Shown: positions 26,678 through 34,727, counted from the stretch's first letter. The stretch is 64,000 bases of DNA from Kitasatospora sp. DSM 101779 (GCF_025655475.1 NZ_JAHTIK010000001.1:7300315-7364314); one strand, 5' to 3'. Notes: a model not told the origin generated them from the letters alone. Numbers and translations: made by a program.

Positions 26678-27094
26678 ATGAGCGACGACGCGCAGCAGCA
26701 GCCGCCGGACCGGCGGCACCACCGGCCCGACGGCATGGACGACGCGACGGTCGAGGCCCTCGGCCTCCTCTCCGAGGCGCTGGAGATGACCGAACGGGCC
26801 AGGGGCCGGCTCTACGACTTCCACCAGCTGACCGGCGGGGCGGACCGGATCGTCGCGCTCGCCGCGCACGCCCTGCGGGACGCCGGGCACGGCGAGTGGG
26901 CCGACCTGGTGGTCCGCGAGGTGCAGGGCCGGGACGTACTGCCGGGCATGTGGACGTACCAGGTCGTCGAGACCTACAACGACGGGTACTACCGGGCCTT
27001 CGTCGAGGCGGAGCGGCAGGTCCGCGAGGCTCTGGCGCCCGGCCGGGACCACATCGCCGAGGCCGAGATGCGGGAGCGGCGCGAGACCCGCTGA
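26678..27094 (+). CDS. Conserved hypothetical protein
   Basis: A 138-residue soluble protein with a mostly helical pattern: ATVEALGLLSEALEMTERAR, GGADRIVALAAHALRDAGH and YYRAFVEAERQVREALAPGR. The central WADLVVREVQGRDVLPGMWT and YQVVETYNDGYY look conserved. ATG 26678 has a good GGAGGG site. I do not recognise a function. It faces away from the FAD oxidoreductase, with a 267-bp gap holding degenerate short repeats (GACCGCCCGAACGCC twice near 26525-26560). Confidence 0.7.
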   Translation: MSDDAQQQPPDRRHHRPDGMDDATVEALGLLSEALEMTERARGRLYDFHQLTGGADRIVALAAHALRDAGHGEWADLVVREVQGRDVLPGMWTYQVVETYNDGYYRAFVEAERQVREALAPGRDHIAEAEMRERRETR

Positions 27095-27148
27095 GCGGCC
27101 CCCCGCCCCCGTTCGGGCCGGTTGGGACGGCGTGAGAGCCTGGGCGGC

Positions 27149-27724
27149 ATGAGCGAGACGATCACCGTCACCACCTGGTACCTGGAGCAGACCTCCCGCG
27201 CCGACCTGGTGGAGGCCCCCGCACCGGAGAGCCTCCCGCTGCAGATCCTCCGGGCCGAGGAGGCCGGGCCGGAGTTCGCCCGCTTCCTCTACACCGCCGT
27301 CGGCGGCCCGTGGACCTGGACGGACCGGCTGCCCTGGAGCCACCGCCAGTGGCAGGAGTGGCTGGACGGCGAGGGCGTGGAGACCTGGGTCGCGTACGTG
27401 GCGGGCACCCCGGCCGGATACGTGCAGCTGGAGCCGCGCGGGGACGGCCGCGTCGAGGTCGCCTACTTCGGCCTGCTGCCGCAGTTCATCGGCCGCGGCC
27501 TCGGCCGCCACCTGCTGGGCTTCGGGCTGGCCCGCGCCTGGGACCTCGCCGACCGGCACCCCGCCCTGCCGCCCACCGGCACGGTCACCGTGAACACCTG
27601 CTCGCTGGACGGGCCCGCCGCCCTGCGGACCTATCGGGCCGCGGGCTTCCGGATCGCCACCACCGAGACCGCCGAGAGGCGCGCCGTCGCCACCCCCGGC
27701 CCCTGGCCCGGCGCCCACGCCTGA
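27149..27724 (+). CDS. GNAT family N-acetyltransferase
   Basis: A 191-residue GNAT enzyme. The core is VAYVAGTPAGYVQLEPRGDG, VEVAYFGLLPQFIGRGLGRH (acetyl-CoA motif A Q/RxxGxG/A) and NTCSLDGPAALRTYRAAGFR. The N-terminus (ETITVTTWYLEQTSRADL) is typical of a streptomycete branch of unknown substrate. It is located 54 bp after the hypothetical protein at 26678 and might be co-transcribed. The 3' side leads into a repeat element and a broken SpoIIAA-like gene. Confidence 0.85.
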   Translation: MSETITVTTWYLEQTSRADLVEAPAPESLPLQILRAEEAGPEFARFLYTAVGGPWTWTDRLPWSHRQWQEWLDGEGVETWVAYVAGTPAGYVQLEPRGDGRVEVAYFGLLPQFIGRGLGRHLLGFGLARAWDLADRHPALPPTGTVTVNTCSLDGPAALRTYRAAGFRIATTETAERRAVATPGPWPGAHA

Positions 27725-27785
27725 CGTCCTCCGATCCGGCCGCAGCCAACGGCCGAGGAGGTGCCCGGGCCGGGGCGCGGACCTG

Positions 27786-27873
27786 CGGCGTGCCATCGAA
27801 GGCGATCGAGCAGCCGTAGGTGCCCCCGCGTGCCCCTGGATCAACCACCCGACCCTCCTGAGAAGACCTGCCC
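27786..27873. repeat. Small inverted-repeat element, copy A (degenerate)
   Basis: About 88 bp sharing the left end GGCGTGCCATCGAAGGC and the internal block AGGTGCCCCCGCGTGCCCCT with the elements at 34601 and 44233. Its right end (CTGAGAAGACCTGCCC) is the most decayed of the three. No reading frame. Probably an old copy of a MITE-like sequence or trimmed insertion-sequence ends. Confidence 0.55.
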
Positions 27874-27931
27874 TGGCGTGGGCGGCGGCGGCCCCGGCCG
27901 GGGCGCGCCGTGCGCGACTCCGGGAGGCGCT

Positions 27932-28293
27932 GTGATCAAGAGGCGCGAGGAGCTGCCCGCGGGCGTGACCGGTTTCGAGACCGGCGGCACGTTGTCGGCC
28001 GAGGACCACCGGGACGTGCTGCTGCCCGCGCTGACCTAGGCGGCCGAGGGCGGTGAGGTCCGCTTCGTCATCGTCGTCCCCGAGTTCCACGGGATGACCG
28101 GCGGCGCCCTGCGGCAGGACCTCACGATGGGCGTCGAGCACCTGCGGGAGTGGAAGCGCATCGCACTGGTCACCGACATCGGTGGATGACCCACCTGACC
28201 GTGCTCTTCGGCCGGATGACGCCCGGCAGGACGAAGACCTTCCCGCTCGCGCAGCGGGAGGACGCCGTCGCCTGGGTGCGGGGCGGCGACTGA
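27932..28293 (+). pseudogene. SpoIIAA-like (STAS) domain protein, broken twice
   Basis: GTG 27932, with GGGAGG seven bases upstream, opens IKRREELPAGVTGFETGGTL. An in-frame TAG at 28037 interrupts it after LLPALT, and the same frame continues AAEGGEVRFVIVVPEFHGMT through EHLREWKRIALVTDI. A frameshift then occurs near 28178 and the next frame gives WMTHLTVLFGRMTPGRTKTF ending at TGA 28293. Joined, it is a full SpoIIAA-like protein of about 120 residues. Two independent lesions make this a true pseudogene rather than one sequencing error. The repeat element copy A lies just upstream. Confidence 0.85.
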
Positions 28294-28514
28294 CCCGGCC
28301 ACCGGCCCGGGGAGGACCCGGTCGGCGTGACCTTGCCGGCGGCCGCTCGTTGGTGGGGGCGGGACAGGCCGCCGGGCACGAGAAACCCCGACGGAGCGAG
28401 GGGCCGGTGTCACCGGTCCCGTCCCGACCAGGGCCGTCCGCGGCACCCGGGGCCGGTGCGAGACCGTCCGTGGCAGCCGGGCCGGCCGCACCACCGTCAC
28501 GGGGGTTCCCCACC

Positions 28515-29225
28515 TTGTCCTACCGACCTGCCCTCAGTGCCGCCAAGGCCACCGCCGCCCTGGCGCTCGTTCCGGGGGTGCTGCTCGGCGGCCCGCTCGC
28601 CGGCCCCACCGCCGCCTCCGCGGCCGGTCCGTCGAACGACAGCGCACCGGTCGCCGTCCGGTGGGAGGACCCGGGGCACCGTTCGGTCGAGGCCGCGCCG
28701 CCGCTGCGGGCGGACCGCGCCGCCGGTGTGCCGCTGCCCGACCGCGGACTCGGCGTGCTCACCGCCCACCGCAGCGGGCTGCGGCTGCAGGCCGACGACC
28801 CCGGCGCGGCGCGGGACTCGCGGGCCGCGGACGGCATCGGGGTCCGCACCGCGCCCCTTGCGCCCGCCGACGCGCAGGAGTGGCTGGTCCGCCCGGCCGC
28901 GGACGGTCGGCTGCTGATCCAGTCGCTGCTGACGGGCGACGACGCGGAGGGCCCCCTGCTGCTCACCGCCGAACCGGACGGTACCGTGCACCTCCGGTCG
29001 GACCGGGCGCGCGGCCTCGCCGACGACCCGGCCCAGGTCTGGTCCTTCGTCCGGGTCGGCGACCCCGACCCGCTGCACCTGGAGCCGCAGCCCTCGCGCG
29101 CCCGCTTCACGATCCGTGCCGACGGCGGCGGCTGCCTGACCGACCGCGGCCGCGCCGCGGCACCGGTGGTCGGCAGCTGCGACACCCCGCGGGCCTGGTG
29201 GACGGCCGACGGGCTGACCGCCTGA
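28515..29225 (+). CDS. Secreted beta-trefoil (ricin-like) protein
   Basis: A 236-residue protein with a Sec signal (KATAALALVPGVLLGGPLAG, cleavage near TAASAA). The mature part has repeated QxW-like pieces (AQEWLVRPAADGRLLIQS; AQVWSFVRVGD; GGGCLTDRG with CDTPRAWW), suggesting a ricin-type beta-trefoil that binds sugars. TTG 28515 is chosen: upstream to GTG 28407 the codons end in A unusually often (TCA, CGA, CCA, AGA), unlike the coding part, and GGGGG lies about ten bases before TTG. Ligand unknown. Confidence 0.65.
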   Translation: MSYRPALSAAKATAALALVPGVLLGGPLAGPTAASAAGPSNDSAPVAVRWEDPGHRSVEAAPPLRADRAAGVPLPDRGLGVLTAHRSGLRLQADDPGAARDSRAADGIGVRTAPLAPADAQEWLVRPAADGRLLIQSLLTGDDAEGPLLLTAEPDGTVHLRSDRARGLADDPAQVWSFVRVGDPDPLHLEPQPSRARFTIRADGGGCLTDRGRAAAPVVGSCDTPRAWWTADGLTA

Positions 29226-29231
29226 GACCCG

Positions 29232-29489
29232 TCAGCAGACGTCCCAGTGCCCCACGGTCACGGCCCGGTTGCACGCCGGGCAGACCCGCGCGGACTCCGC
29301 CGCCGGGTCCCAGGCCCCCGCGCCCACGGCCTCCATGTCCACCTGGCTCATGCCCTCGGCCTCCTGCCCGCAGAAGGTCCTGGTCAACGGGACGTCGGTG
29401 GGTGCCGCGTGCATGGTGGTGCCACCCGCCCCGCCGGGCAGGAGCACCGCACTGTCGGCCACCGGCTCGTGCAGAACGACGATGCTCAT
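29232..29489 (-). CDS. Small Cys-rich (zinc-ribbon-like) protein
   Basis: An 85-residue protein opening MSIVVLHEPV, with a central TFCGQ and a C-terminal VCPACNRAV. The two cysteine sites could form a zinc knuckle. It resembles in layout the 91-residue protein at 33504-33779 (V-rich start, HAAP, TFCG, CxxC), so the two are probably paralogues. ATG 29489 has GGAGG close by and GGGGAG further up. It is convergent with the trefoil protein gene and its function is unknown; DNA, RNA or protein binding is possible. Confidence 0.65.
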   Translation of the reverse strand: MSIVVLHEPVADSAVLLPGGAGGTTMHAAPTDVPLTRTFCGQEAEGMSQVDMEAVGAGAWDPAAESARVCPACNRAVTVGHWDVC

Positions 29490-29583
29490 ACCTCCACTGT
29501 TCTCCCCGCCCGCCCGCTCGGCACCCCCACCCGGGGCGAACCACGGGACGCGGGCAGAATCGGGCCCGGGACGGAGGGGAGCG

Positions 29584-30198
29584 ATGGGATTCATCGGCGT
29601 GTGGGTGCTCGCGCCCGTGCCGGACGAGGTCGTGGCCGAGCTGGCCGCGGTGGTCGGGCCGGTGGTCGAGGCACAGCGCAACGACCCGCACACCCGGGAG
29701 CTGTGGCAGCACTGGTGTGCCGCACCGGAGGCCGTCGGCGCGGAGTCCACGGACCGGGCGGCGACGGCGGCCTTCGACGTCCTGTCCGGCGCCTGTCCGC
29801 TGGACGCCCACGTCGAGGAGCTGTACGCGGCTCTCGACCGGGTGCCTGCCGCATGGCGGCCGCTGGTGCTGACGGTGACCTGCCGGAAGGGATTTCCCGC
29901 GGCGGCCCTGGCGCACGGGCTGGGCCCCGACCGGTTCGGACGGCTGCCCGGCTGGTTCGGGGACTTCTTCCTCGACTCCGGGCAGGTGCGGGAGGCACTG
30001 CCGGAGGTGCTGGCCTCGCTGGACCTGCCGGACGGCGAGCGTCCGGCGGTCGAGCGGCGTACCGCGGAATGGCTGTCGGACTACGGCGGCGGCCGGCCGG
30101 AGGAGGCGGTTGCCCTGCTCGGCGGCATCGGCCCGCTGTGGCAGGCCGCCGCGGACGCGGGCGCGGGCCTACTCGGGTGCATGTTCGTGCCGGGCTGA
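29584..30198 (+). CDS. Hypothetical protein
   Basis: A 204-residue soluble protein. Segments such as MGFIGVWVLAPVPDEVVAEL, VTCRKGFPAAALAHGLGPDR, FGRLPGWFGDFFLDSGQVRE and EEAVALLGGIGPLWQAAADA suggest a compact globular fold with several Trp/Phe positions. GGAGGGGAGCG precedes ATG 29584. I recognise no domain. G/C at third positions is strong, so it is a real gene. It is divergent from the small Cys-rich protein. Confidence 0.65.
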   Translation: MGFIGVWVLAPVPDEVVAELAAVVGPVVEAQRNDPHTRELWQHWCAAPEAVGAESTDRAATAAFDVLSGACPLDAHVEELYAALDRVPAAWRPLVLTVTCRKGFPAAALAHGLGPDRFGRLPGWFGDFFLDSGQVREALPEVLASLDLPDGERPAVERRTAEWLSDYGGGRPEEAVALLGGIGPLWQAAADAGAGLLGCMFVPG

Positions 30199-30571
30199 GA
30201 CCGGACGCCGCCGATGCCGGTGCCTAAGGGCGTGCCGGACACGGGCGCGGCGCAGTCCGCGGTGCCGTCGAGGGCGTCGGCCAAGCGGCGGAGGTCTGCC
30301 GCCATGCCGTCCCGGCCGGGGCCGTGGCAGGTGGCGGCCGGCGGCCGCCTCGCGCGGCAGGTCCGGTTCGTCATGCCGCTGCAGCAGTACCGGCCGGTGC
30401 GCGAGGTTGTGCATGCGGACCGGCAGGTACCCGTCGACCAGGTGCGCCGCGAGTTCGCGGGGCAGGGCGGCGACGGTGTCCGGTCCGGCGAAGGCGAGGT
30501 CCCCTGGGGACCGCGGGAGCGGCTGGTACCGGCCGGGCCCCGTCGGGCGGGGCCGCCCGGGCCGCGGGCGG
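30199..30571 (-). pseudogene. Degraded coding region of unknown origin
   Basis: No intact gene fits here, yet the minus strand has coding-like codon use in two successive frames: DLAFAGPDTVAALPRELAAH and DGYLPVRMHNLAHRPVLLQR (about 30510-30360) in one, then GMAADLRRLADALDGTADCA (about 30310-30250) in another. There is no start codon with a ribosome-binding site. This looks like the remains of a gene with a lost 5' end and at least one frameshift. Family not recognised. Confidence 0.35.
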
Positions 30572-30796
30572 TCAGAGGGCCTGCGTGGCCGGCCGGAGCA
30601 GGGCGCGGGCAGGTGCGGAGGGGTCCTCGTCGCCCGGCAGGGCGTCCTCCGCGGTGCGCTGGCAGGCCGGGCAGAGCTCGTGCCGGCCGGAATCGGTGAT
30701 GACGCTGCCCCATCCACGGCATTCCGTACAGCCTCGAGCGAGGGCGACGTCGGCACGGGGGGCAGGAGCGGGAGCGGGGTGGGCTCCGTGATGCAT
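30572..30796 (-). CDS. Small double-CxxC protein
   Basis: A 74-residue protein with two CxxC pairs, CTECRGWG and CPACQRTAED, separated by 14 residues: a zinc-ribbon or DnaJ-type zinc-finger half. The N-terminus is Pro/Ala/His-rich. ATG 30796 has GAGGAC nine bases upstream. It joins two other small Cys proteins within 4.5 kb. A role in protein or nucleic-acid binding is possible but not shown. Confidence 0.65.
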   Translation of the reverse strand: MHHGAHPAPAPAPRADVALARGCTECRGWGSVITDSGRHELCPACQRTAEDALPGDEDPSAPARALLRPATQAL

Positions 30797-31090
30797 GGGT
30801 GATGTCCTCGGTAGAGCGGTATCACTTCCACCCAGCTTGTCATGATTTCCGACCGAACGTCTGTGACTCATCTCTCCCCGTGTTCGGCGTGCGCGCAGCC
30901 GGCCGATGTGCGATCGCCGTGGGGCGCCGCTCCCGGTGATCGGCCGGCGGCCGGCGGCGGGACGGGTTGACGTCGCGTCGGATCCCCCGGTGACCGTCCC
31001 GGTCGACACCGGTCGGAGGGCGTCTGCGGCCCGGGGCCGCATGGAAGAATCACCGCGAGGCGGACCGGCGAGCGGGACGGGGCGAAGGGC

Positions 31091-31648
31091 ATGACGGTGG
31101 AGGTACTGCGGGCGGCGGACCGGGCGGCGGTGCCGTGGCTGAACGGCGGCGGCGTGACCCGCGAGGTCGCGGCCGGGCCGGCCGGCTCGGGGATGACCGA
31201 CTTCGACTGGCGGGTCAGCCTGGCGGACGTCGCCCAGGGCGGGCCGTTCTCCGTCTTCGCGGACACCGACCGGGTGATCACCCTGGTCGAGGGCGCCGGA
31301 ATGACGCTGACCGTGGCCGGTGCCGTGCAGTCGCTCACCGAGCCGTTCCGGCCCTTCGCCTTCCCCGGGGACGCCGCCACCGACTGCCGGCTGGAGGGCG
31401 GCCCGGTGGTCGACTTCAACGTGATGACCCGGCGCGGCCGTGCGACCGCCCAGGTCGAGATCGCGGACGCCCCGCGCCCCGTCCGGGCACCGGAAGGCGG
31501 CACCCTGCTGATCGTCTGCCTCGCCGGTACCGCCGCGCTGGCCTCCGCCGGTCTCGACCTCGACCGCTTCGACGCGGTGCTGCTGCACGGAGGCGGCGAC
31601 CTGCTCCAGGTCGACGGCGCCACCGCCGTGGTGACGGTCCGCCAGTAG
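31091..31648 (+). CDS. HutD/Ves family cupin-like protein
   Basis: A 185-residue HutD-family protein: VPWLNGGGVTREVAAGPAGS, FDWRVSLADVAQGGPFSVFA, DTDRVITLVEGAGMTLTV and the DFNVMTRRG block are family hallmarks. HutD is a bicupin linked to histidine utilisation in proteobacteria, where it may bind formylglutamate or urocanate; here no hut gene is adjacent, so the role is open. GAAGGGC precedes ATG 31091. The EF-Tu domain II-like gene follows after 19 bp and is probably co-transcribed. Confidence 0.85.
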   Translation: MTVEVLRAADRAAVPWLNGGGVTREVAAGPAGSGMTDFDWRVSLADVAQGGPFSVFADTDRVITLVEGAGMTLTVAGAVQSLTEPFRPFAFPGDAATDCRLEGGPVVDFNVMTRRGRATAQVEIADAPRPVRAPEGGTLLIVCLAGTAALASAGLDLDRFDAVLLHGGGDLLQVDGATAVVTVRQ

Positions 31649-31667
31649 CCGGCCGGAGGGGGCGGAC

Positions 31668-31931
31668 ATGCGGATGGGGATCGAGGACGTGATCGCCCTG
31701 TCGGGCCGCGGGCTCGGCGTCACCGGCCGGCTCGCCGCCGGGACGGCCGTCGGCGACCGGGCATGGCTGTCCGGGCCGGCCGGGCGGCTGCCGGTCACGG
31801 TCGCGGGCGTCGAGCGGTTCCGCCCGTGCTTCGCCGAGGACGAGTCCCGGGGCGAAACCGTCGCCCTGCTGCTGACCGGCGTGGCCGCGGACGAGGTCCA
31901 CCGCGGCATGCTGCTCTGCACGGACGACTGA
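31668..31931 (+). CDS. Free-standing EF-Tu domain II-like protein
   Basis: An 87-residue protein reading like translation factor domain II alone: IEDVIALSGRGLGVTGRLAA matches the EF-Tu beta-barrel opening (IxDVFxIxGRGxVVTGRV), then GVERFRPCFAEDESRGETV and LLTGVAADEVHRGMLLC match GVEMFRK...GDNVGLLLRGI...RGMVL. There is no GTPase domain before it and no domain III after it. It is complete with its own start (GGAGGGGGCGGAC before ATG). It might bind RNA or a protein that normally meets EF-Tu. It lies 19 bp after HutD. Confidence 0.75.
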   Translation: MRMGIEDVIALSGRGLGVTGRLAAGTAVGDRAWLSGPAGRLPVTVAGVERFRPCFAEDESRGETVALLLTGVAADEVHRGMLLCTDD

Positions 31932-32042
31932 CCGGCCCGGACCGGGCGTGGGAGGCGGTCGGGCCCGCCCGCCCGCGCCTACGCTCGGCGGAGGGCCGGC
32001 CGGGCTCCCGTCCCGGCCGCCGAACCGGAGAGGGGCCGTTCC

Positions 32043-32960
32043 ATGCCGCGCGAGATCGCCCTGCTGGGAGTGCCGTCCTGCGCCGGCACGCACGGGCCCG
32101 GCCAGGAGCAGGCGCCCGCGGCCGTGCGGGCGGCCGGGCTGGTCGACGGGCTGCGCGGCGCCGGGCTGGCCGTCCGCGACCACGGCGACCTGCCGGCGGT
32201 GCCCTTCCGCACCGACCCGGACCACCGCGACCGGCAGAACCTCGCGCTGGTCGCCGACGTCGCCCGGTCCGTCGCCGACCGGCTCGGCGCCCTGCTCGCC
32301 GAGGGGGCACTGCCGCTGGTGATCGGCGGCGACTGCACCATCACCCTCGGCGTCACCGCCGCCCTGGTCGCACGCCGCCCCGACACCGGACTGCTCTACT
32401 TCGACGGCGACGTCGACCTGTCGGTGCCCGGGACGACCGTCTCCGGCATCCTCGACACCATGGTCCTCGCCCATCTGCTCGGCGAGGGCGCCCCCGAGCT
32501 GGCCAGCATCGGACCGCGGACCCCACTGCTCACCGCCGACGCCGTCACCGCCTTCGGCCACGACCCCGTCGAGGTGAACCGCGCCGAACAGGACCGGCTC
32601 GCCCGCTACGGTCTGCGGACCCACCCGTGCACCGAGCTGACCGGCCCCGGGAACGACCCGGTCGCCACCGCCCGCGCGGCCCGCCTCGACCTCGCCGCCC
32701 GCCACTCGCAGGTGCTGCTGCACTTCGACGTCGACGTGATCGACTCGACCGAGCTCCCGCTCGCGGACTTCCCGCACTTCAACCAGGGACTGCCGCTGGC
32801 CGTCGCACTCGACTGTCTCGCCGAGTTCGCCCGCGCCCCGCAGCTCGCCGCCGTGGTCGTGACGGAGATCAACCCCCTCCGCGACCCGGACGGCAGCCTG
32901 GTGCGGACCCTGACCGGCGGGCTGGTCCGCGCGCTCGCCGTCGAACCGGACACGGTGTAG
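32043..32960 (+). CDS. Arginase/agmatinase family protein with altered metal ligands
   Basis: A 305-residue ureohydrolase-fold protein. The three metal regions are recognisable but changed: GGDCT at 95-99 (normally GGDHS), DGDVD at 121-125 (normally DAHxD) and DVDVID at 229-234 (normally DxDxxDP). Two histidine ligands are thus replaced by Cys and Asp. It may use another metal, another substrate such as formimino-amino acids or guanidines, or be non-catalytic. It follows HutD by two genes, so a histidine-type degradation link (formiminoglutamase) is conceivable but unproven. Confidence 0.8.
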   Translation: MPREIALLGVPSCAGTHGPGQEQAPAAVRAAGLVDGLRGAGLAVRDHGDLPAVPFRTDPDHRDRQNLALVADVARSVADRLGALLAEGALPLVIGGDCTITLGVTAALVARRPDTGLLYFDGDVDLSVPGTTVSGILDTMVLAHLLGEGAPELASIGPRTPLLTADAVTAFGHDPVEVNRAEQDRLARYGLRTHPCTELTGPGNDPVATARAARLDLAARHSQVLLHFDVDVIDSTELPLADFPHFNQGLPLAVALDCLAEFARAPQLAAVVVTEINPLRDPDGSLVRTLTGGLVRALAVEPDTV

Positions 32961-32970
32961 GCGGACCGCG

Positions 32971-33438
32971 TCACCGGTAGAGCCAGAGGCCGTTGTCCCC
33001 GGCGGGGTCCGGCGGTGGGCCCGCTTCGGCGGTGCGCGGCCGCGGCGGGGTGAGCAGGGTGGAGCGGCGCCACAGCGCGACCGCCGGGTGGGGTGCCTCT
33101 GCGGCGGCCAGGGCGAAGTGCGGGAACGCGCAGCCGGCCACGCCGCACCACAGCTCGTCGTGCGGGAGCAGCGGGCGGTGGGCGCCCGGCAGGGCGGCGG
33201 CCTCGTGGTGGTCGAGCAGGTCGTCGGGGTGGTCCGGCCCGGTGACGGCCGGGACGGGGTCGCCCGCGGCCGCGGCGCGGACCTGGATCTCGTCGAAGAG
33301 CCGCGGCCGGGTGCGCGGGTCACCGACCGGTCGCAGGCCGCGCAGTCGCGCGGTGGCAGGAGTGCGGCTGCCCACGGCCAGGCCGATGAGCCGGGCCGTC
33401 GTGCGGGCGTCGAGGACGGTCCGTCCTGCTCGGATCAC
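32971..33438 (-). CDS. Hypothetical protein
   Basis: A 155-residue soluble protein with GTG start at 33438. It opens VIRAGRTVLDARTTARLIGL and has Trp/Cys-containing LWCGVAGCAFPHFALAAAEA and the Pro-rich end before NGLWLYR. No recognised domain. It converges on the arginase-like gene with ten bases between stop codons. Codon bias supports it. Confidence 0.6.
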   Translation of the reverse strand: MIRAGRTVLDARTTARLIGLAVGSRTPATARLRGLRPVGDPRTRPRLFDEIQVRAAAAGDPVPAVTGPDHPDDLLDHHEAAALPGAHRPLLPHDELWCGVAGCAFPHFALAAAEAPHPAVALWRRSTLLTPPRPRTAEAGPPPDPAGDNGLWLYR

Positions 33439-33503
33439 CGCACTGCCCCCGCTCCGCCCGCCCGCTGGTACGGGCGCCGAGCCTACCGGCCGGGCGGCGG
33501 GGT

Positions 33504-33779
33504 TCAGCGGGCGGTGAGGACGGTGTCGCAGTCGAGGCAGTGGCGGGTGGTCTGGAACGGCGGGTACCAGGTGTCGCCGGGGGTGGCGGGACGGTAGGGC
33601 TCGGGTTCGAGGTCGCCGGTGGGGAGGCCGCAGAAGGTGGTGGCGGCGGCCCGCTCCGGGTCCTGCGGGTCGGCGGGGGCGGCATGGACCCAGCGGATGC
33701 GCGCGCCGACGTCGACCTCGCCGCTGTCCAGGACCTCCGTGGAGGGTTCCAGTTCGAGGAGTACGACGACATCGGTCAT
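33504..33779 (-). CDS. Small Cys-rich protein, paralogue of the 29.2-kb protein
   Basis: A 91-residue protein starting MTDVVVLLELEPSTEV. It has RIRWVHAAPADPQDPERA, TFCGLPTG and a C-terminal HCLDCDTVLTAR. The TFCG plus CxxC arrangement, and the HAAP element before it, match the 85-residue protein at 29232-29489. Zinc binding is likely. ATG 33779. Function unknown. The neighbouring DHFR-like gene is divergent. Confidence 0.65.
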   Translation of the reverse strand: MTDVVVLLELEPSTEVLDSGEVDVGARIRWVHAAPADPQDPERAAATTFCGLPTGDLEPEPYRPATPGDTWYPPFQTTRHCLDCDTVLTAR

Positions 33780-33953
33780 GCCTCGACCTTGCCCCGTTCG
33801 GCGCAGTGCCGCATCCCGGCCCGCGCCTCCCGGGCGGCCCGCGCCGCGCCCCGCCGTCCGGTGCTCCGCGGATCTGTCGTACCCCGGGGATAGATTCGGT
33901 CGGAACGGGCGCGGCCGGGCCGCGCAGGAGTGCCGATCGCCGGAGGTCCTCGC

Positions 33954-34598
33954 GTGTCGCTGGTACGGGTCCACAACTTCTCGGTGTCGCTCGACGGCTT
34001 CGGTACCGGCGAGGGGCAGACCCTCGACGCGCCGTTCGGCCACGCCGGCCACCGGCTGCACGGCTGGTTCTTCAACACCAGGGCCTTCCGGTCCATGCAG
34101 GGCAAGGACGGCGGCGACTTCGGCGTGGACGACGCCATGGCCGCGACCTGGGCCGACGGAATCGGCGCGGAGATCATGGGACGGAACAAGTTCGGTCCGC
34201 AGCGCGGCCCCTGGGAGGACCACGACTGGAACGGCTGGTGGGGGGAGGAGCCGCCGTTCCACACGCCGGTCTTCGTGATGACGCACCACCCCCGCCCCGC
34301 GGTGGAGATGAAGGGCGGCACCACCTTCCACTTCGTCGACGGGTCGCCGCAGGACGTGCTGCGGCAGGCCAAGGAGGCCGCGGGCGGCCTGGACGTCCGG
34401 CTCGGCGGCGGGCCGAGCACCGTGCGGGCGTTCCTCGCCGAGGACCTGGTCGACCACCTGCACGTGGTCGTGGTGCCGATCCTGCTCGGCCGCGGCGAGC
34501 GGCTCTGGGACGGCCTCGAAGGGATGGAGGAGCGCTTCCGCATCGAGACGGTGGCGAGCCCCAGCGGGGTCACCCATGTGACGTTCAACCGTGCCTGA
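33954..34598 (+). CDS. Dihydrofolate reductase-like (RibD C-terminal) protein
   Basis: A 214-residue DHFR-fold protein. Features: VHNFSVSLDGFGTGEGQTLD at the N-terminus, EIMGRNKFGPQRGPW, PVFVMTHHPRPAVEM and the NADPH-site-like LGGGPSTVRAFLAEDLVDHL, then VPILLGRGERLWDGL. This matches the dihydrofolate reductase family (YwjB/RibD-C type), which reduces unknown, probably pteridine- or flavin-like substrates. GTG 33954 has GGAGG seven bases upstream. The repeat element copy B follows the stop codon directly. Confidence 0.87.
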   Translation: MSLVRVHNFSVSLDGFGTGEGQTLDAPFGHAGHRLHGWFFNTRAFRSMQGKDGGDFGVDDAMAATWADGIGAEIMGRNKFGPQRGPWEDHDWNGWWGEEPPFHTPVFVMTHHPRPAVEMKGGTTFHFVDGSPQDVLRQAKEAAGGLDVRLGGGPSTVRAFLAEDLVDHLHVVVVPILLGRGERLWDGLEGMEERFRIETVASPSGVTHVTFNRA

Positions 34599-34600
34599 CA

Positions 34601-34715
34601 GGGTGTCATCGATCGGCGCGGGACACGGGCTCCACGAGTCATAGGTGCTCGGTCGTCGGTTACAGGGGCCCCACGCGCCCCTACAGGTCGGCCGTGCGCC
34701 ATTGAAGACACGCTC
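34601..34715. repeat. Small inverted-repeat element, copy B
   Basis: A 115-bp non-coding unit. The right end CCGTGCGCCATTGAAGACAC, read in reverse, matches the left end GGGTGTCATCGATCGGCGC with few changes, so it has terminal inverted repeats. The internal ACAGGGGCCCCACGCGCCCC matches copies A and C. It fills the space between the DHFR-like gene and the P450 start, where it must carry or replace the P450 promoter. Confidence 0.7.
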
Positions 34716-34727
34716 TAGGCTGGCCGG

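Noticed and set aside
31091-32960. Histidine utilisation operon
   Set aside because: HutD and an arginase-fold protein are close, but hutH, hutU and hutI are absent and a 111-bp gap and an EF-Tu-like gene lie between them.
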